Positions 37,789 to 46,338 of a stretch of DNA of 62,240 nt are shown piece after piece. The stretch covers positions 1 through 62,240 of the forward strand of contig CADBQP010000002.1 of the NCBI GenBank assembly GCA_902796835.1, in the 5' to 3' direction. Positions within the stretch are counted from its first letter, which is position 1. Every line of letters begins with the position of its first letter. The translations under genes and the position numbers were made by a program. The DNA is from an uncultured Bacteroidales bacterium. Its GTDB lineage: Bacteria; Bacteroidota; Bacteroidia; Bacteroidales; Bacteroidaceae. The notes beneath the pieces are model-generated. The model was not told where the DNA came from and did not search any database. It saw only the letters and a program-made list of their open reading frames with translations.

Positions 37789-38235
37789 ATGAAAATCAGA
37801 ATCCTTCTTCTGCTTGCCATCGCGGCATTCTCGGCCTGCACAGCCTCACGAGAGCCTTTATTGCAAAACACTCCCGTAAAGTTTACGGAGGCTCATAACT
37901 ACTTTTTGCGCCAGGGGCAGTCTCTGCCGCAACTTTCGAAAATCACGTCGTCTGAGAGCTTCGGGCAAACCTTTGGCGCCGCCACCACCATGGGCGAAGA
38001 GGGACGCCCCACTCCTATTGACTTCGACAGGCTATTTGCTCTCTGCATAGTGTTGCCCGCCACAGACCGAGAAACGCGCATCATTCCGCACGAGATCTTC
38101 GATTCCAGTCAGCAACTCTGCATAAAATACCATGTCGAAATGGGCGAACGACAAAGCTACACCATGCAACCTCTATGCATTCTCTTAGTTGATAAAAAAT
38201 ATGAGAGAAGAGAAGTTGTTCTCATCAAAAATTAG
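37789..38235 (+). CDS. Small lipoprotein, unknown function
   Basis: The start at 37789 gives 148 residues with a lipoprotein signal (MKIRILLLLAIAAFSAC, lipid-attachment Cys17). The longer in-frame form from 37609 has no sensible N-terminus and spans the promoter. The mature part (FDRLFALCIVLPATDRETRIIPHEIF...CIKYHVEMGERQSYTMQPLCILLVDKK) is beta-rich and faintly recalls PrcB-type protease-associated domains, but this is weak. Its divergent position next to a secreted cysteine protease makes an inhibitor or accessory role worth testing. Confidence 0.65.
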   Translation: MKIRILLLLAIAAFSACTASREPLLQNTPVKFTEAHNYFLRQGQSLPQLSKITSSESFGQTFGAATTMGEEGRPTPIDFDRLFALCIVLPATDRETRIIPHEIFDSSQQLCIKYHVEMGERQSYTMQPLCILLVDKKYERREVVLIKN

Positions 38236-38284
38236 CCATTTCATCGGGATATTTCAGTCACGCAACAAAGCCAGCCGCCCACTT

Positions 38285-38626
38285 TTAGTGCGAGAGCGGC
38301 TGGTTTTCATTTTGCTCGAGCGTTTCGAGCATGGCGGCTTTCAGGGCATCGAAGCGTTCAAGGAGGTTCCACAGCCCGTCTTGTGACAAAACTCCGCGCC
38401 TCAGTTTGGCAGATATCAAACCTTGTTCATCGGCTTCGTAGTCGGCCTGCCACTGTCCGCTCTCCATGTATTCGGCCAGCGCCGCCACTTGCGGAGCCAC
38501 GGCTGCGCTCCGATCCACATACTGCTCCATGACTTGCACCAATGATTCCAATTCCTCGAAGGCGCGCTCCATTTGAGCCACTCGCCGCTCTGTTTCTTCT
38601 GTGTGAGGTTTTATTTTTTCCATCAT
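38285..38626 (-). CDS. DUF4298 helical protein
   Basis: A 113-residue cytosolic protein that is mostly helical. RRVAQMERAFEELESLVQVMEQYVDRS at the N-terminus is coiled-coil-like, followed by MESGQWQADYEADEQGLI and GVLSQDGLWNLLERFDALK, as in DUF4298. Function unknown. The repeat loci D1 and D2 lie directly upstream. Confidence 0.75.
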   Translation of the reverse strand: MMEKIKPHTEETERRVAQMERAFEELESLVQVMEQYVDRSAAVAPQVAALAEYMESGQWQADYEADEQGLISAKLRRGVLSQDGLWNLLERFDALKAAMLETLEQNENQPLSH

Positions 38627-38645
38627 ATTTTTGTTTAAAAACTAG

Positions 38646-38694
38646 CTCGGAGATATTTTAAACGATCGCGGAGATATTTTAAATTATCTCCGAG
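38646..38694 (+). repeat. Variant 21-bp-period repeat, locus D1 (different stem, same layout)
   Basis: CGGAGATATTTTAAA occurs at 38648-38662 and again exactly 21 bp later at 38669-38683, followed by the inverted arm ATCTCCGAG (38686-38694). The layout (direct, direct, inverted, with TTTAAA spacers) matches the GGCTCAAC family although the stem sequence is different. Confidence 0.7.
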
Positions 38695-38704
38695 TTTATT
38701 AAAA

Positions 38705-38740
38705 CTGCTGGCTCAACTGTTAATCTTGTTGAGCCAGCAG
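38705..38740 (+). repeat. 21-bp repeat family, locus D2 (single hairpin form)
   Basis: CTGCTGGCTCAAC (38705-38717) pairs perfectly with GTTGAGCCAGCAG (38728-38740). It contains the GGCTCAAC core as one unit plus one inverted arm. It lies about 45 bp downstream of the end of the Oar-type receptor gene (38786, minus strand). Confidence 0.75.
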
Positions 38741-38785
38741 TCCGTATTTGATTAGGTTTGCCCTTGCAAACTCCAGATGCGCAGT

Positions 38786-41700
38786 CTAGAAAGTATAGCG
38801 CAGACCCACCTGCATGTGCCAGCGGCTAAAGACGTCGGAGGGATAGGGCGACGAGTTGGTGTTGTAGTAGAACGCAGCGTTCTTGTTACCCGTATCGTTG
38901 CCTGCGCCGTCGAGCACTTTGTCGAGTTTGGTTACACCAAGCGGCGAAAGGTTATAAACATTTCCATAGCTGGCTCCCCACTTGCGGTTCAGCAAGTTGG
39001 CAAAGTTGATGATATCGAGCGTAACTTGGAGCTTGCCGAATTTCTTTGGCAGGAAGATGTTTTCTTCGAAGTGCACATTCACCTCATGCTCCCAAGGAGT
39101 GAGACACGAGTTGCGCTCGGCAAACTGTCCGCGGTGATTCTTAGCATAGCTGTTTCCGTTGATCCATTCTGCAAACTTCTGACGCGATTCATCGGCGCTG
39201 ACAAAGTTTGCGCTACCGGGGGTGCCGCGGTCTACAAAGTTCATCTGTGCCAGTTCGGCGTCGGTAGGAATATAGAGAAGGTTATTGCCGCGCCAGTTAT
39301 CGTTGTTATAGTCGGCACTCTCGTTCATCGTCAGACTATAGCGTCCTCCGTTCGAACCGTTATAGGTCACTGCAATCGTCGTTCCGAGCCATCCGTTCAG
39401 ATAGCGTGGAGTGGTGTAAGAAGCCGTCACCATGACGCGGTGAGGAATGTCGAACTTGGCATATCCGAGCTCGCCCTTAGAGTTGGTGCGCACGCTATAG
39501 TTATATTGCCAGCAACTCGAGGCTACGCTCGAAGTGGCATCGTTCACCGACTTGGAGTGGCCAAACGTATAGCTGGCTTTCAGGTCGAGACCAAAGTCAA
39601 AAGTCTTTTCGAGGATGGCCGTAATGCTGTAGGAGTAGCCCTTATGTGTATTCTTCGTGTTGATGATGCTGGCATAGTTGCCGAAGTTTTTGGCATAATA
39701 GGTGGTGGCCGAACGCTCAAGTCCGGGCACGGCATAAACAAGGTTGCCCAAGTCTCTTAGGGCCAGGTTCTCAAAGAACACGGCATTCATATTTTTCGAA
39801 TAAAGTCCTTCAACGGTCAGTTTCACGTCGCCGGGGAAGGTATGTTCTACAGCCAGGTTGGCACGGAACACTTGCGGATACTTGAAGTCCTTGTCCACAG
39901 TAACAATGTCGGGGTAGGCCACATTTCCACCCGTGGCAGCCGCCAGAGGATCGTTGGCATATTGTGTGAGCGTGGGTATGTCGCCACTGTTGACAGTGGT
40001 GCTCTTCAGCTGCACACCGGTATTGGTGAAAGCGTTAGACATCCACACGAAAGGCACGCGGCCCGTGAAGATTCCCACGCCACCTCGCACAAGCGTCTTG
40101 CGGCTCTGGTCAGTGAACCAGCGGAAACCCAAACGGGGCGAGAAGAGCACGTTGCCGCTGGGCATATGCCCCACATAAGGAAAACCGTTCTGGGCTGCAA
40201 AAGCGTTGTATTTTGCATTAGAGAACGGACGATTGAAAAGCACAGGCACGTCGAAACGCAAGCCATAAGTCACTTCGAGATTGTCGAGAATGTTCCACTT
40301 ATCCTGAGCATAGAGTCCGAATTGGGCGGCATGCATCACCGGAGCATAGCGCAGGTCACCGTTCGTATAGTCGCCGTCGGTGTATTTGTAGCGGAACTCG
40401 GTGGGAGCATCCTGAATGAAGGCTGCGAGACCATCGTATATCCATTCGCCATTAGAATACTGAATAAAGCCGTTACGCATGCGATAGATTTCGTTGTGCG
40501 TACCGATAGTAATCGTGTGGTTTCCCTTGTAGATAGAAAGGTTGTCTTCTATGTTATAGATATCCTGATCAAGATAGTTTAGGCCGCTCGAATAGTCCGT
40601 ACCAATGTTCACGGTGGCAGTAGCCGACGTGTCGTTGGTGGTACCCGTTACTTCGCCTGTCACGGCATCATAGGTAAAATCTCCTTTGATGGGAATGTTG
40701 CGGAGATAACCTGTAGGTCCTTGATAGGGAACGCTGCGGTGGTCGCGCACGAAGGTGGCACTGCCGCGGAACTCATTGTAGTAGGAGTCGCCCAACCTGG
40801 AGTTGAGCTCGGCCACAAATGAGTTGGTTTTATTGCTGAAGCGATATCCACTGTTAACGAAGGTATAAGTTCCGCGCGATGCACTGTAGGAGTCGTCGTA
40901 GGCATTTTGATGCTGATAGCGCAGGGCCAGCTTGTGATTATCGTCGATGTTCCAGTCGATACGGGCCAGAATGCCAAGAGTGCGCTGGTCTACGTCGCGC
41001 TGATGGAAGAGGTCGCGAATGCCCGTACGCTTATAGTAGAGATCGCTGATGAGCTGAGCGTAGGGAACGGAGAGGGCCGAAGCATTATAGCCGGGATAGA
41101 AGCTCGAAGGATAGCTTTCTTTCTTCAGATCGACGCTTCCAAAGAAGAAGAGTTTGTCCTTGACGATTGGTCCGCCCAATGTAGCACCGAGCGTATATTC
41201 ATGCTGTTTTGAAAGGGGGGCTTTTACATCGTCTTGCATGCGGTAGCGGCCATACATGTCTTGGTTGTTATAGTAAGCATAGGCCGATCCGTGAAATTCG
41301 TTGGTTCCTTGTTTAGTAATGGCGTTGATGGCTCCACCGGTAAATCCGCTCTGCCGCACATCGAAGGGGGCCACGACCACTTGGATTTCCTGAATGGCGT
41401 CCATCGAAATGGGGTTGGCGCTGGCCTGCCCGCCGTTGGTGCCACTCGAAGCCAGACCGAAGACGTCGTTGCTAACGGTTCCGTCGATTTGGAACGAGTT
41501 GTAGCGATTGTTCTGTCCGGCAATGGTGATACCACCAGCCTTGTTGCGAGCCACGAGCGGCATGGTTTTCACCACGTCGTAGATGTTTCGGTCGATTGTG
41601 GGGATTTCGGCGATGTGGCGCAGCGAGAAGTTTTGAGAAGCTCCTGCATGGGCGCGGTTTTCACCCTTGACAACGGCTTCGCCAAGCTCTGTGACGTTGT

Positions 41701-42031
41701 CGGAAAGGCGCACATTGTTTATTTCTTCCACACCGAGGCCCAGATAGATGTTGTCGGTCTGTTTCGTCTTGTATCCCACATACGAGGTTTCCACCTTGTA
41801 GGGGCCTCCCGTACGCATACCCTGAATGGTGTAGCGTCCGTCCTTGTTGGTTACGGCTACATACTTAGTACCCGATGGTTGGTGTGTGGCCCTTACTATG
41901 GCACCCTGAAGATGGGCTCCCGTGGGGTCTTCCACCTTTCCGCTCATCGAGGCCGTGGTGACCTGAGCGTGAAGACTGGCTGCCATGACGAAGGCAAGCG
42001 CTGCGAAGAGAAACTTTTTGAAGTTTGTCAT
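38786..42031 (-). CDS. Oar-type TonB-dependent outer-membrane receptor
   Basis: A 1081-residue protein with a signal peptide (to HAQ, ~23). An N-terminal carboxypeptidase regulatory-like/CarboxypepD_reg domain (TASMSGKVEDPTGAHLQGAIVRATH) is followed by a plug domain (AEIPTIDRNIYDVVKTMPLVA...FQIDGTVSNDVFGL...IQEIQVVVAPFDVRQSGFTGGAINAITK) and a large barrel ending MQVGLRYTF. This is the Oar-like group rather than SusC: no SusD gene follows. It lies 60 nt downstream of the nucleotide pyrophosphatase-like gene on the same strand and may be cotranscribed with it. Substrate unknown; the family includes exporters and importers of proteins or peptides. Confidence 0.9.
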   Translation of the reverse strand: MTNFKKFLFAALAFVMAASLHAQVTTASMSGKVEDPTGAHLQGAIVRATHQPSGTKYVAVTNKDGRYTIQGMRTGGPYKVETSYVGYKTKQTDNIYLGLGVEEINNVRLSDNVTELGEAVVKGENRAHAGASQNFSLRHIAEIPTIDRNIYDVVKTMPLVARNKAGGITIAGQNNRYNSFQIDGTVSNDVFGLASSGTNGGQASANPISMDAIQEIQVVVAPFDVRQSGFTGGAINAITKQGTNEFHGSAYAYYNNQDMYGRYRMQDDVKAPLSKQHEYTLGATLGGPIVKDKLFFFGSVDLKKESYPSSFYPGYNASALSVPYAQLISDLYYKRTGIRDLFHQRDVDQRTLGILARIDWNIDDNHKLALRYQHQNAYDDSYSASRGTYTFVNSGYRFSNKTNSFVAELNSRLGDSYYNEFRGSATFVRDHRSVPYQGPTGYLRNIPIKGDFTYDAVTGEVTGTTNDTSATATVNIGTDYSSGLNYLDQDIYNIEDNLSIYKGNHTITIGTHNEIYRMRNGFIQYSNGEWIYDGLAAFIQDAPTEFRYKYTDGDYTNGDLRYAPVMHAAQFGLYAQDKWNILDNLEVTYGLRFDVPVLFNRPFSNAKYNAFAAQNGFPYVGHMPSGNVLFSPRLGFRWFTDQSRKTLVRGGVGIFTGRVPFVWMSNAFTNTGVQLKSTTVNSGDIPTLTQYANDPLAAATGGNVAYPDIVTVDKDFKYPQVFRANLAVEHTFPGDVKLTVEGLYSKNMNAVFFENLALRDLGNLVYAVPGLERSATTYYAKNFGNYASIINTKNTHKGYSYSITAILEKTFDFGLDLKASYTFGHSKSVNDATSSVASSCWQYNYSVRTNSKGELGYAKFDIPHRVMVTASYTTPRYLNGWLGTTIAVTYNGSNGGRYSLTMNESADYNNDNWRGNNLLYIPTDAELAQMNFVDRGTPGSANFVSADESRQKFAEWINGNSYAKNHRGQFAERNSCLTPWEHEVNVHFEENIFLPKKFGKLQVTLDIINFANLLNRKWGASYGNVYNLSPLGVTKLDKVLDGAGNDTGNKNAAFYYNTNSSPYPSDVFSRWHMQVGLRYTF

Positions 42032-42090
42032 AAAAAAGAGTGGTTTAAGCTGTGAGATAATTTATTGGATTTCAGTTTGTTTTCTTCCTC

Positions 42091-43332
42091 TTATTGTGGG
42101 GTGTCGCGCAGCAAATCGAGAGGTATGTCGGCACCTCCGTCATTGGTGGCCGGCTCTATGCCGAGTAGTTGGCACAGGAGGCCGTAAACTCCCACGTTTG
42201 CAAAGGCCGAGCTACGGCGATAGCCTTTTCGGAAGTCGGGACCTATGGCCACAAAGGGCACGAGCATGTCGGAATAGGCAGGGTCGTAACCGTGGGTGCC
42301 CACGAGTTTGAGCTTGCCGGGCGAGCCGTCGCGATTGGGGCGCAATATGCTCCATCCCAGGTCGGGCAACAACACCACGTCTCCAATGTTAGTATTGGTG
42401 CCGTAGTGCAAATATTCGGGCACGTCGCTCTTTCTCCACACGCGCAGGTGGGGCACGTCTTTAAGGGCGTCTATCACTTTTTGCTCGCCGCCCTTTTTGA
42501 CGAACACCTGGGTGGGTATGTCATACCAGATGCGCTCATACATTCTCTTGGGCAGGTATTTGTCAAGCTCTATGATGCGGTCGGCCGAGAGGGTGGTCAT
42601 TCCGTGGTCGGAGGTGACTATGAAATTGATGCTGTCGCGAATGGGCAGGCACATAAGCTGGATGTAGAGCGCAGCCACTATCGAGTCCATGGCTTCGAAG
42701 GCGCTTCGGGCCTCGGCCGAGGCGGGGCCGTAGGAATGGCCCATGTGGTCGGGTTCCTCAAAGTAGGCAAAGACAAGGCGGGGTCGCTCGTCGTATGGCA
42801 GACTGAGCAGGCGCTTGACTTCGGCCACGCGCTCGCCAAATTCGAGCAGGGGTGGTTGGTCGTAGTCGCGGTAGTAGGTGGGATAGGGACGCGGAGTCTG
42901 GCCCAGGTTAATGGGCACGTCGGAACCGGGCCAATATACGCAACCCATCCGAACTCCCTGCCGGGCGGCAGTCTGCCAGATGGGTTCACCTTTCCAAAAG
43001 CGCGGGTCTTTTTTTGTCGACTTGTTACCTAACGAGAAGTACAAGCCGGTTTCCTTATCCACGAAAGAGTTTGAGATAATGCCGTGATGGTCGGGATAAA
43101 GACCTGTGGCCAGCGTGTAGTGGTTGGGAAATGTTTTCGAGGGGAAAGAGGGCTGCATCATGGCCAGCACTCCTTTTTTGGCAAGCTGGTTCAAGTAGAT
43201 AGCATTGTACATCTGAGGGTAATCCCAACGGCAACCGTCAAGCGAAACAAGCACCGTGTAATTCTGAGCCGTCCCCACCATTGAGATGAGCCACAGAGAG
43301 AAACACAGTGCCGATATGAATGATTTTTTCAT
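42091..43332 (-). CDS. Nucleotide pyrophosphatase/phosphodiesterase-like protein (alkaline phosphatase superfamily)
   Basis: A 413-residue exported enzyme with a signal peptide (KSFISALCFSLWLISMVGTAQ). It has the NPP core: VLVSLDGCRWDY (metal-binding Asp32), PSFPSKTFPNHYTLATGLYPDHHGI (nucleophile Thr67), YFEEPDHMGHSYG, FIVTSDHGMTTL and VGTHGYDPAYSDM, whose Asp/His residues bind two zinc ions in the family. Likely substrates are nucleotide or phospholipid-type phosphodiesters in the periplasm. It is the first gene of a minus-strand pair with the Oar-type receptor. Confidence 0.9.
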   Translation of the reverse strand: MKKSFISALCFSLWLISMVGTAQNYTVLVSLDGCRWDYPQMYNAIYLNQLAKKGVLAMMQPSFPSKTFPNHYTLATGLYPDHHGIISNSFVDKETGLYFSLGNKSTKKDPRFWKGEPIWQTAARQGVRMGCVYWPGSDVPINLGQTPRPYPTYYRDYDQPPLLEFGERVAEVKRLLSLPYDERPRLVFAYFEEPDHMGHSYGPASAEARSAFEAMDSIVAALYIQLMCLPIRDSINFIVTSDHGMTTLSADRIIELDKYLPKRMYERIWYDIPTQVFVKKGGEQKVIDALKDVPHLRVWRKSDVPEYLHYGTNTNIGDVVLLPDLGWSILRPNRDGSPGKLKLVGTHGYDPAYSDMLVPFVAIGPDFRKGYRRSSAFANVGVYGLLCQLLGIEPATNDGGADIPLDLLRDTPQ

Positions 43333-43390
43333 AAGGGGAAAAACTAAAGATATGGAAGCCTTACAGCGCCATGGCGCGCCTATGACTGCA

Positions 43391-43398
43391 CAAATATA
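43391..43398 (-). promoter_or_regulatory. -7 promoter box for the NPP-like gene
   Basis: Minus-strand TATATTTG (TAnnTTTG), 59 nt upstream of the ATG at 43332. No -33 TTTG at the standard spacing. Confidence 0.5.
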
Positions 43399-43498
43399 CT
43401 ACATATTTTTAAATGGGCATGCTTTCCCGTCATTTAAACTCAAACTTTATTGTGTTAATAACTCTTGCTTAAGATTACGCATCAGCATCCCTTTTGCG

Positions 43499-43615
43499 AG
43501 TTGGCCCGACTCTTTAAACTATCGGCTCAACTCTTTAAACTATCGGCTCAACTGTTTAAACTATCGGCTCAGCTGTTTAAACTATCGGCTCAGCTGTTTA
43601 AACTGTCGGCCCGAC
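43499..43615 (+). repeat. 21-bp tandem repeat, locus E (5 full units + partial)
   Basis: Five head-to-tail 21-bp units (43499-43519, 43520-43540, 43541-43561, 43562-43582, 43583-43603) and a 12-bp sixth (43604-43615). Units carry TCGGCTCAACT(G/C)TTTAAAC with A/G and C/G exchanges; the first and last use GGCCCGAC. It lies in the 484-nt gap between the divergent NPP-like and feoB genes, which otherwise holds only promoter-like boxes. No spacers are present, so it is not CRISPR. Confidence 0.9.
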
Positions 43616-43756
43616 ATTGGCGAGGAAGGAAGGGAACCTGAAACTCGTCTTGCCTCAGGGTGAATGCTCTGTGCCAGGGAATAAAAATAACCACAAAAAC
43701 TACATTTCATCAAAAAATCATCGTTTCAGGGTATTGGCCATACTAACAATTAGCCG

Positions 43757-43764
43757 TAATTTCG
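43757..43764 (+). promoter_or_regulatory. Possible -7 box for feoB
   Basis: TAATTTCG, one mismatch from TAnnTTTG, 52 nt upstream of the feoB ATG. No recognised Fur box was found. Confidence 0.3.
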
Positions 43765-43816
43765 CGCCGAAATTAATAATTTAGGTATAGAATAACTCTT
43801 AAAATTATATAAGCTA

Positions 43817-46105
43817 ATGACCTTAGCCGACCTACATAATGGAGAATGCGGTTTCGTAAAGAGCATTCAAAGCAGCATGGCGCTGCGCACGCACCTTGAG
43901 GAAATGGGTTTTGTGGAGGGGCAGCGCGTTTTTCGCACCTATGCCTCGCCCACAGGCAGCCCTGTGGTCTATGCAGTGATGGGCTCGCGCATTGCGTTGC
44001 GAGAAGAAGAGGCCCGGTGCATCGAAATCAGCGAATGTGCCCTGCCCTGCCCCGCTCCGAAGAGCCGCCACGAAGATGCTGCAGAAAGGCACCAAGCCAT
44101 GACGGCCGAAAACTGCCACGATGCCGCCGAGGCACGCGAATCGGGCAACACGGCCTGCCCCGACTGCGGAAACTCCATGAGCTGCCCCAACTGTGCGCCC
44201 AAACGCGAATTCACACCAAAGAAGGAGGGCGATATCGTCATGGCCCTCGTGGGCAATCCCAACTGCGGAAAAACGGCCTTCTTCAATGCGGCCTGCGGCG
44301 GACACGAGCGCACAGGAAACTATGCGGGAGTGACCGTAACAAGCGTGAAAGGCGACACCGACTTTGAAGGGGAACACATTCACATCATCGACCTGCCCGG
44401 CACGTATTCACTGCGAGCCTTCAGCCCCGACGAAGGCTATGTGGCCCACGAGCTGGAGCGCGGCGAAATTGACGTCATCATCAACGTGCTCGACACCAAC
44501 AACCTGGAGCGCAACCTGCTGCTCACCTTGCAGCTTCAGGAAACGGGCATTCCCGTGGTAGGGGCGCTCAATATGTTCGACGAATTCCGCCAAAGCGGCA
44601 GCCACATCGACATACCTCAGCTCAAAGGCCGGCTGGGCATGGAGCTTTTCCCCACCGTGGCCTACCGCGGCACAGGCATCAAGGAAGTGCTGCGCGCAGC
44701 CGTAGAAGCTGCCAAGAAACCGCGCATGGAAGCCCAGCCAGTTCAGACACCGGCCAGCCAGGAAACCACCGCACAGCTGAACGCCAACATACGGGCGTTG
44801 CTACACGGCGTTTACGGACTGGAAGAGGGGCGCCTTGCCAAATCAGTAGGTCGCTGGGACCGCTGGCTGCTATCGCGCCCCGTGGCCTACGCCTTTTTCT
44901 TCCTCATCATGTGGCTCATATTCCAGGCCACTTTCACCCTGGGCCAGTTTCCCATGGACTGGATCGACGCCGGAGTGGCCTGGCTTCAGGAAGTCTGCGA
45001 CCGCACGTTGGCTCCAGGCTGGCTCCACGACTTGCTGGTACAAGGCGTGCTGGGCGGAGTGGGCTCGGTCATCGTCTTCCTACCCAACATTCTCATTCTC
45101 TACTTTCTCATTTCCCTGCTCGAAGACTCAGGCTACCTGGCCCGCGCCGCCACCCTGGCCGACCCTCTCCTGAAAAAAGCCGGATTGCATGGCAAGTCGT
45201 TCATACCCATGCTCATGGGCTTCGGTTGCAACGTGCCGGCCGTCATGGCTACGCGCACCATTGAAAGTCGCAAGAGCAGATTGGTCACCATGCTCGTCAT
45301 CCCCTTCATGTCGTGCTCGGCGCGCATACCCATCTACCTCATTTTTGCCGGCGCCTTCTTCCCCGACCACGCCGGCACCGTAATGTTCCTGCTCTATGCA
45401 GGCGGCATCGTGGTAGCCTTTCTTTCGGCCATCGCTATCAGCAAAATGCTCAGCAAGCAGGGCGACAGCCACTTCGTCATGGAAATTCCGCCCTATCGCT
45501 GGCCCATGCTCAAGAGCGTGGTGAGCCACACTTGGGAACGCGGACGCGAATACCTGCGCAAAATGTCGCACGTCATTCTCATTGCCAGTGTCGTGATTTG
45601 GGTGTTGCAATACTTCCCGCGCACCAACAACATGCCCGACGGCATTGAAGCTGCCGAGCCCACCACGGCGCAGAGCCAGCAAGAGAACTCCTATCTGGCC
45701 CAAATCGGCAAGGCCATCACTCCCGTTTTTGAGCCCCTGGGCTACAACTGGCAAATGACCACCGGCATACTCACCGGAGTGAGCGCCAAGGAGCTGATGG
45801 TGAGCACACTGGGTGTGCTCTACAGCCTTCCTACCGAAGAGGCCGACGAAGCAGCCAACGTAAGCTCGGCCGACGAAGCCAAAGGCTCACGACTGGCCGA
45901 ACTTATACGCGCCGAAGGCACCACATCGGCCGCCGCCCTCTCGTTTCTGGTGTTTGCTCTGCTCTACATACCCTGCATCGCTACCGTGGCAGCCCTCAAA
46001 AACGAGAGCGGACATTGGCGATATGCCCTCTTCGGCTCGTTCTATACGTTTGCCGTGGCCTATGCCTTGGCCTTTGCGGCCTACCGCATCGCACTCATGT
46101 GCTGA
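43817..46105 (+). CDS. feoB: Ferrous iron transporter, FeoA-FeoB fusion
   Basis: A 762-residue inner-membrane Fe(II) importer. FeoA SH3-like domain at 1-~72 (LHNGECGFVKSIQSS...GSRIALREEEARCIEI). A Cys-rich linker follows with C114-x2-C117-x5-C123-x2-C126 (CPDCGNSMSCPNC), probably a small metal-binding knuckle. The FeoB G domain has GNPNCGKT (146-153), the switch region GNYAGVTV, IIDLPGTYSL and NVLDTNNLERN. The membrane part has two Gate-like halves (GFGCNVPAVMATRTIESRKSRLVTMLVIPFMSCSARIPIY). A complete gene; no feoC follows. Confidence 0.95.
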   Translation: MTLADLHNGECGFVKSIQSSMALRTHLEEMGFVEGQRVFRTYASPTGSPVVYAVMGSRIALREEEARCIEISECALPCPAPKSRHEDAAERHQAMTAENCHDAAEARESGNTACPDCGNSMSCPNCAPKREFTPKKEGDIVMALVGNPNCGKTAFFNAACGGHERTGNYAGVTVTSVKGDTDFEGEHIHIIDLPGTYSLRAFSPDEGYVAHELERGEIDVIINVLDTNNLERNLLLTLQLQETGIPVVGALNMFDEFRQSGSHIDIPQLKGRLGMELFPTVAYRGTGIKEVLRAAVEAAKKPRMEAQPVQTPASQETTAQLNANIRALLHGVYGLEEGRLAKSVGRWDRWLLSRPVAYAFFFLIMWLIFQATFTLGQFPMDWIDAGVAWLQEVCDRTLAPGWLHDLLVQGVLGGVGSVIVFLPNILILYFLISLLEDSGYLARAATLADPLLKKAGLHGKSFIPMLMGFGCNVPAVMATRTIESRKSRLVTMLVIPFMSCSARIPIYLIFAGAFFPDHAGTVMFLLYAGGIVVAFLSAIAISKMLSKQGDSHFVMEIPPYRWPMLKSVVSHTWERGREYLRKMSHVILIASVVIWVLQYFPRTNNMPDGIEAAEPTTAQSQQENSYLAQIGKAITPVFEPLGYNWQMTTGILTGVSAKELMVSTLGVLYSLPTEEADEAANVSSADEAKGSRLAELIRAEGTTSAAALSFLVFALLYIPCIATVAALKNESGHWRYALFGSFYTFAVAYALAFAAYRIALMC

Positions 46106-46130
46106 CAGCCATACCGAAACCGCCACCACG

Positions 46131-46198
46131 AAAACTATCGAAGCCCGCGTCTTGCTGCAAAGCGAGCACCGACCGTCAGGGCCTCGATAGTTTTTTTT
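46131..46198 (+). terminator. Terminator after feoB
   Basis: AAAACTATCGAAGCCC (46131-46146) pairs (one mismatch) with GGGCCTCGATAGTTTT (46179-46194), followed by further T. Confidence 0.8.
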
Positions 46199-46275
46199 GA
46201 GTATACACCATATATATATTATAATAAAAGAACATTCCCCATCCAGCAAACACATTTATCCTTACAAATAGGGAT

Positions 46276-46304
46276 TTTGCAAAAAATAATGTTTCGTAAC
46301 TTTG
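46276..46304 (+). promoter_or_regulatory. Promoter for the TonB receptor gene
   Basis: TTTG (46276-46279), 17-bp spacer, TAACTTTG (46297-46304), 34 nt upstream of the ATG at 46339. Confidence 0.7.
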
Positions 46305-46338
46305 CCGCCGAAATCATAAGAATATAAACTACATAAAT

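Noticed and set aside
38777-39760. 327-codon plus-strand open frame
   Set aside because: Antisense to the C-terminal part of the Oar-type receptor, whose protein is clearly real; no signal or domain.
43499-43615. Possible CRISPR array
   Set aside because: Units are head-to-tail with no unique spacers and no cas genes in the window.
43286-43663. 125-codon open frame containing a repeated RLxxLNY motif
   Set aside because: It is a by-product of the 21-bp repeat (7 codons per unit) and overlaps the start of the NPP-like gene on the other strand; no ribosome site or family.
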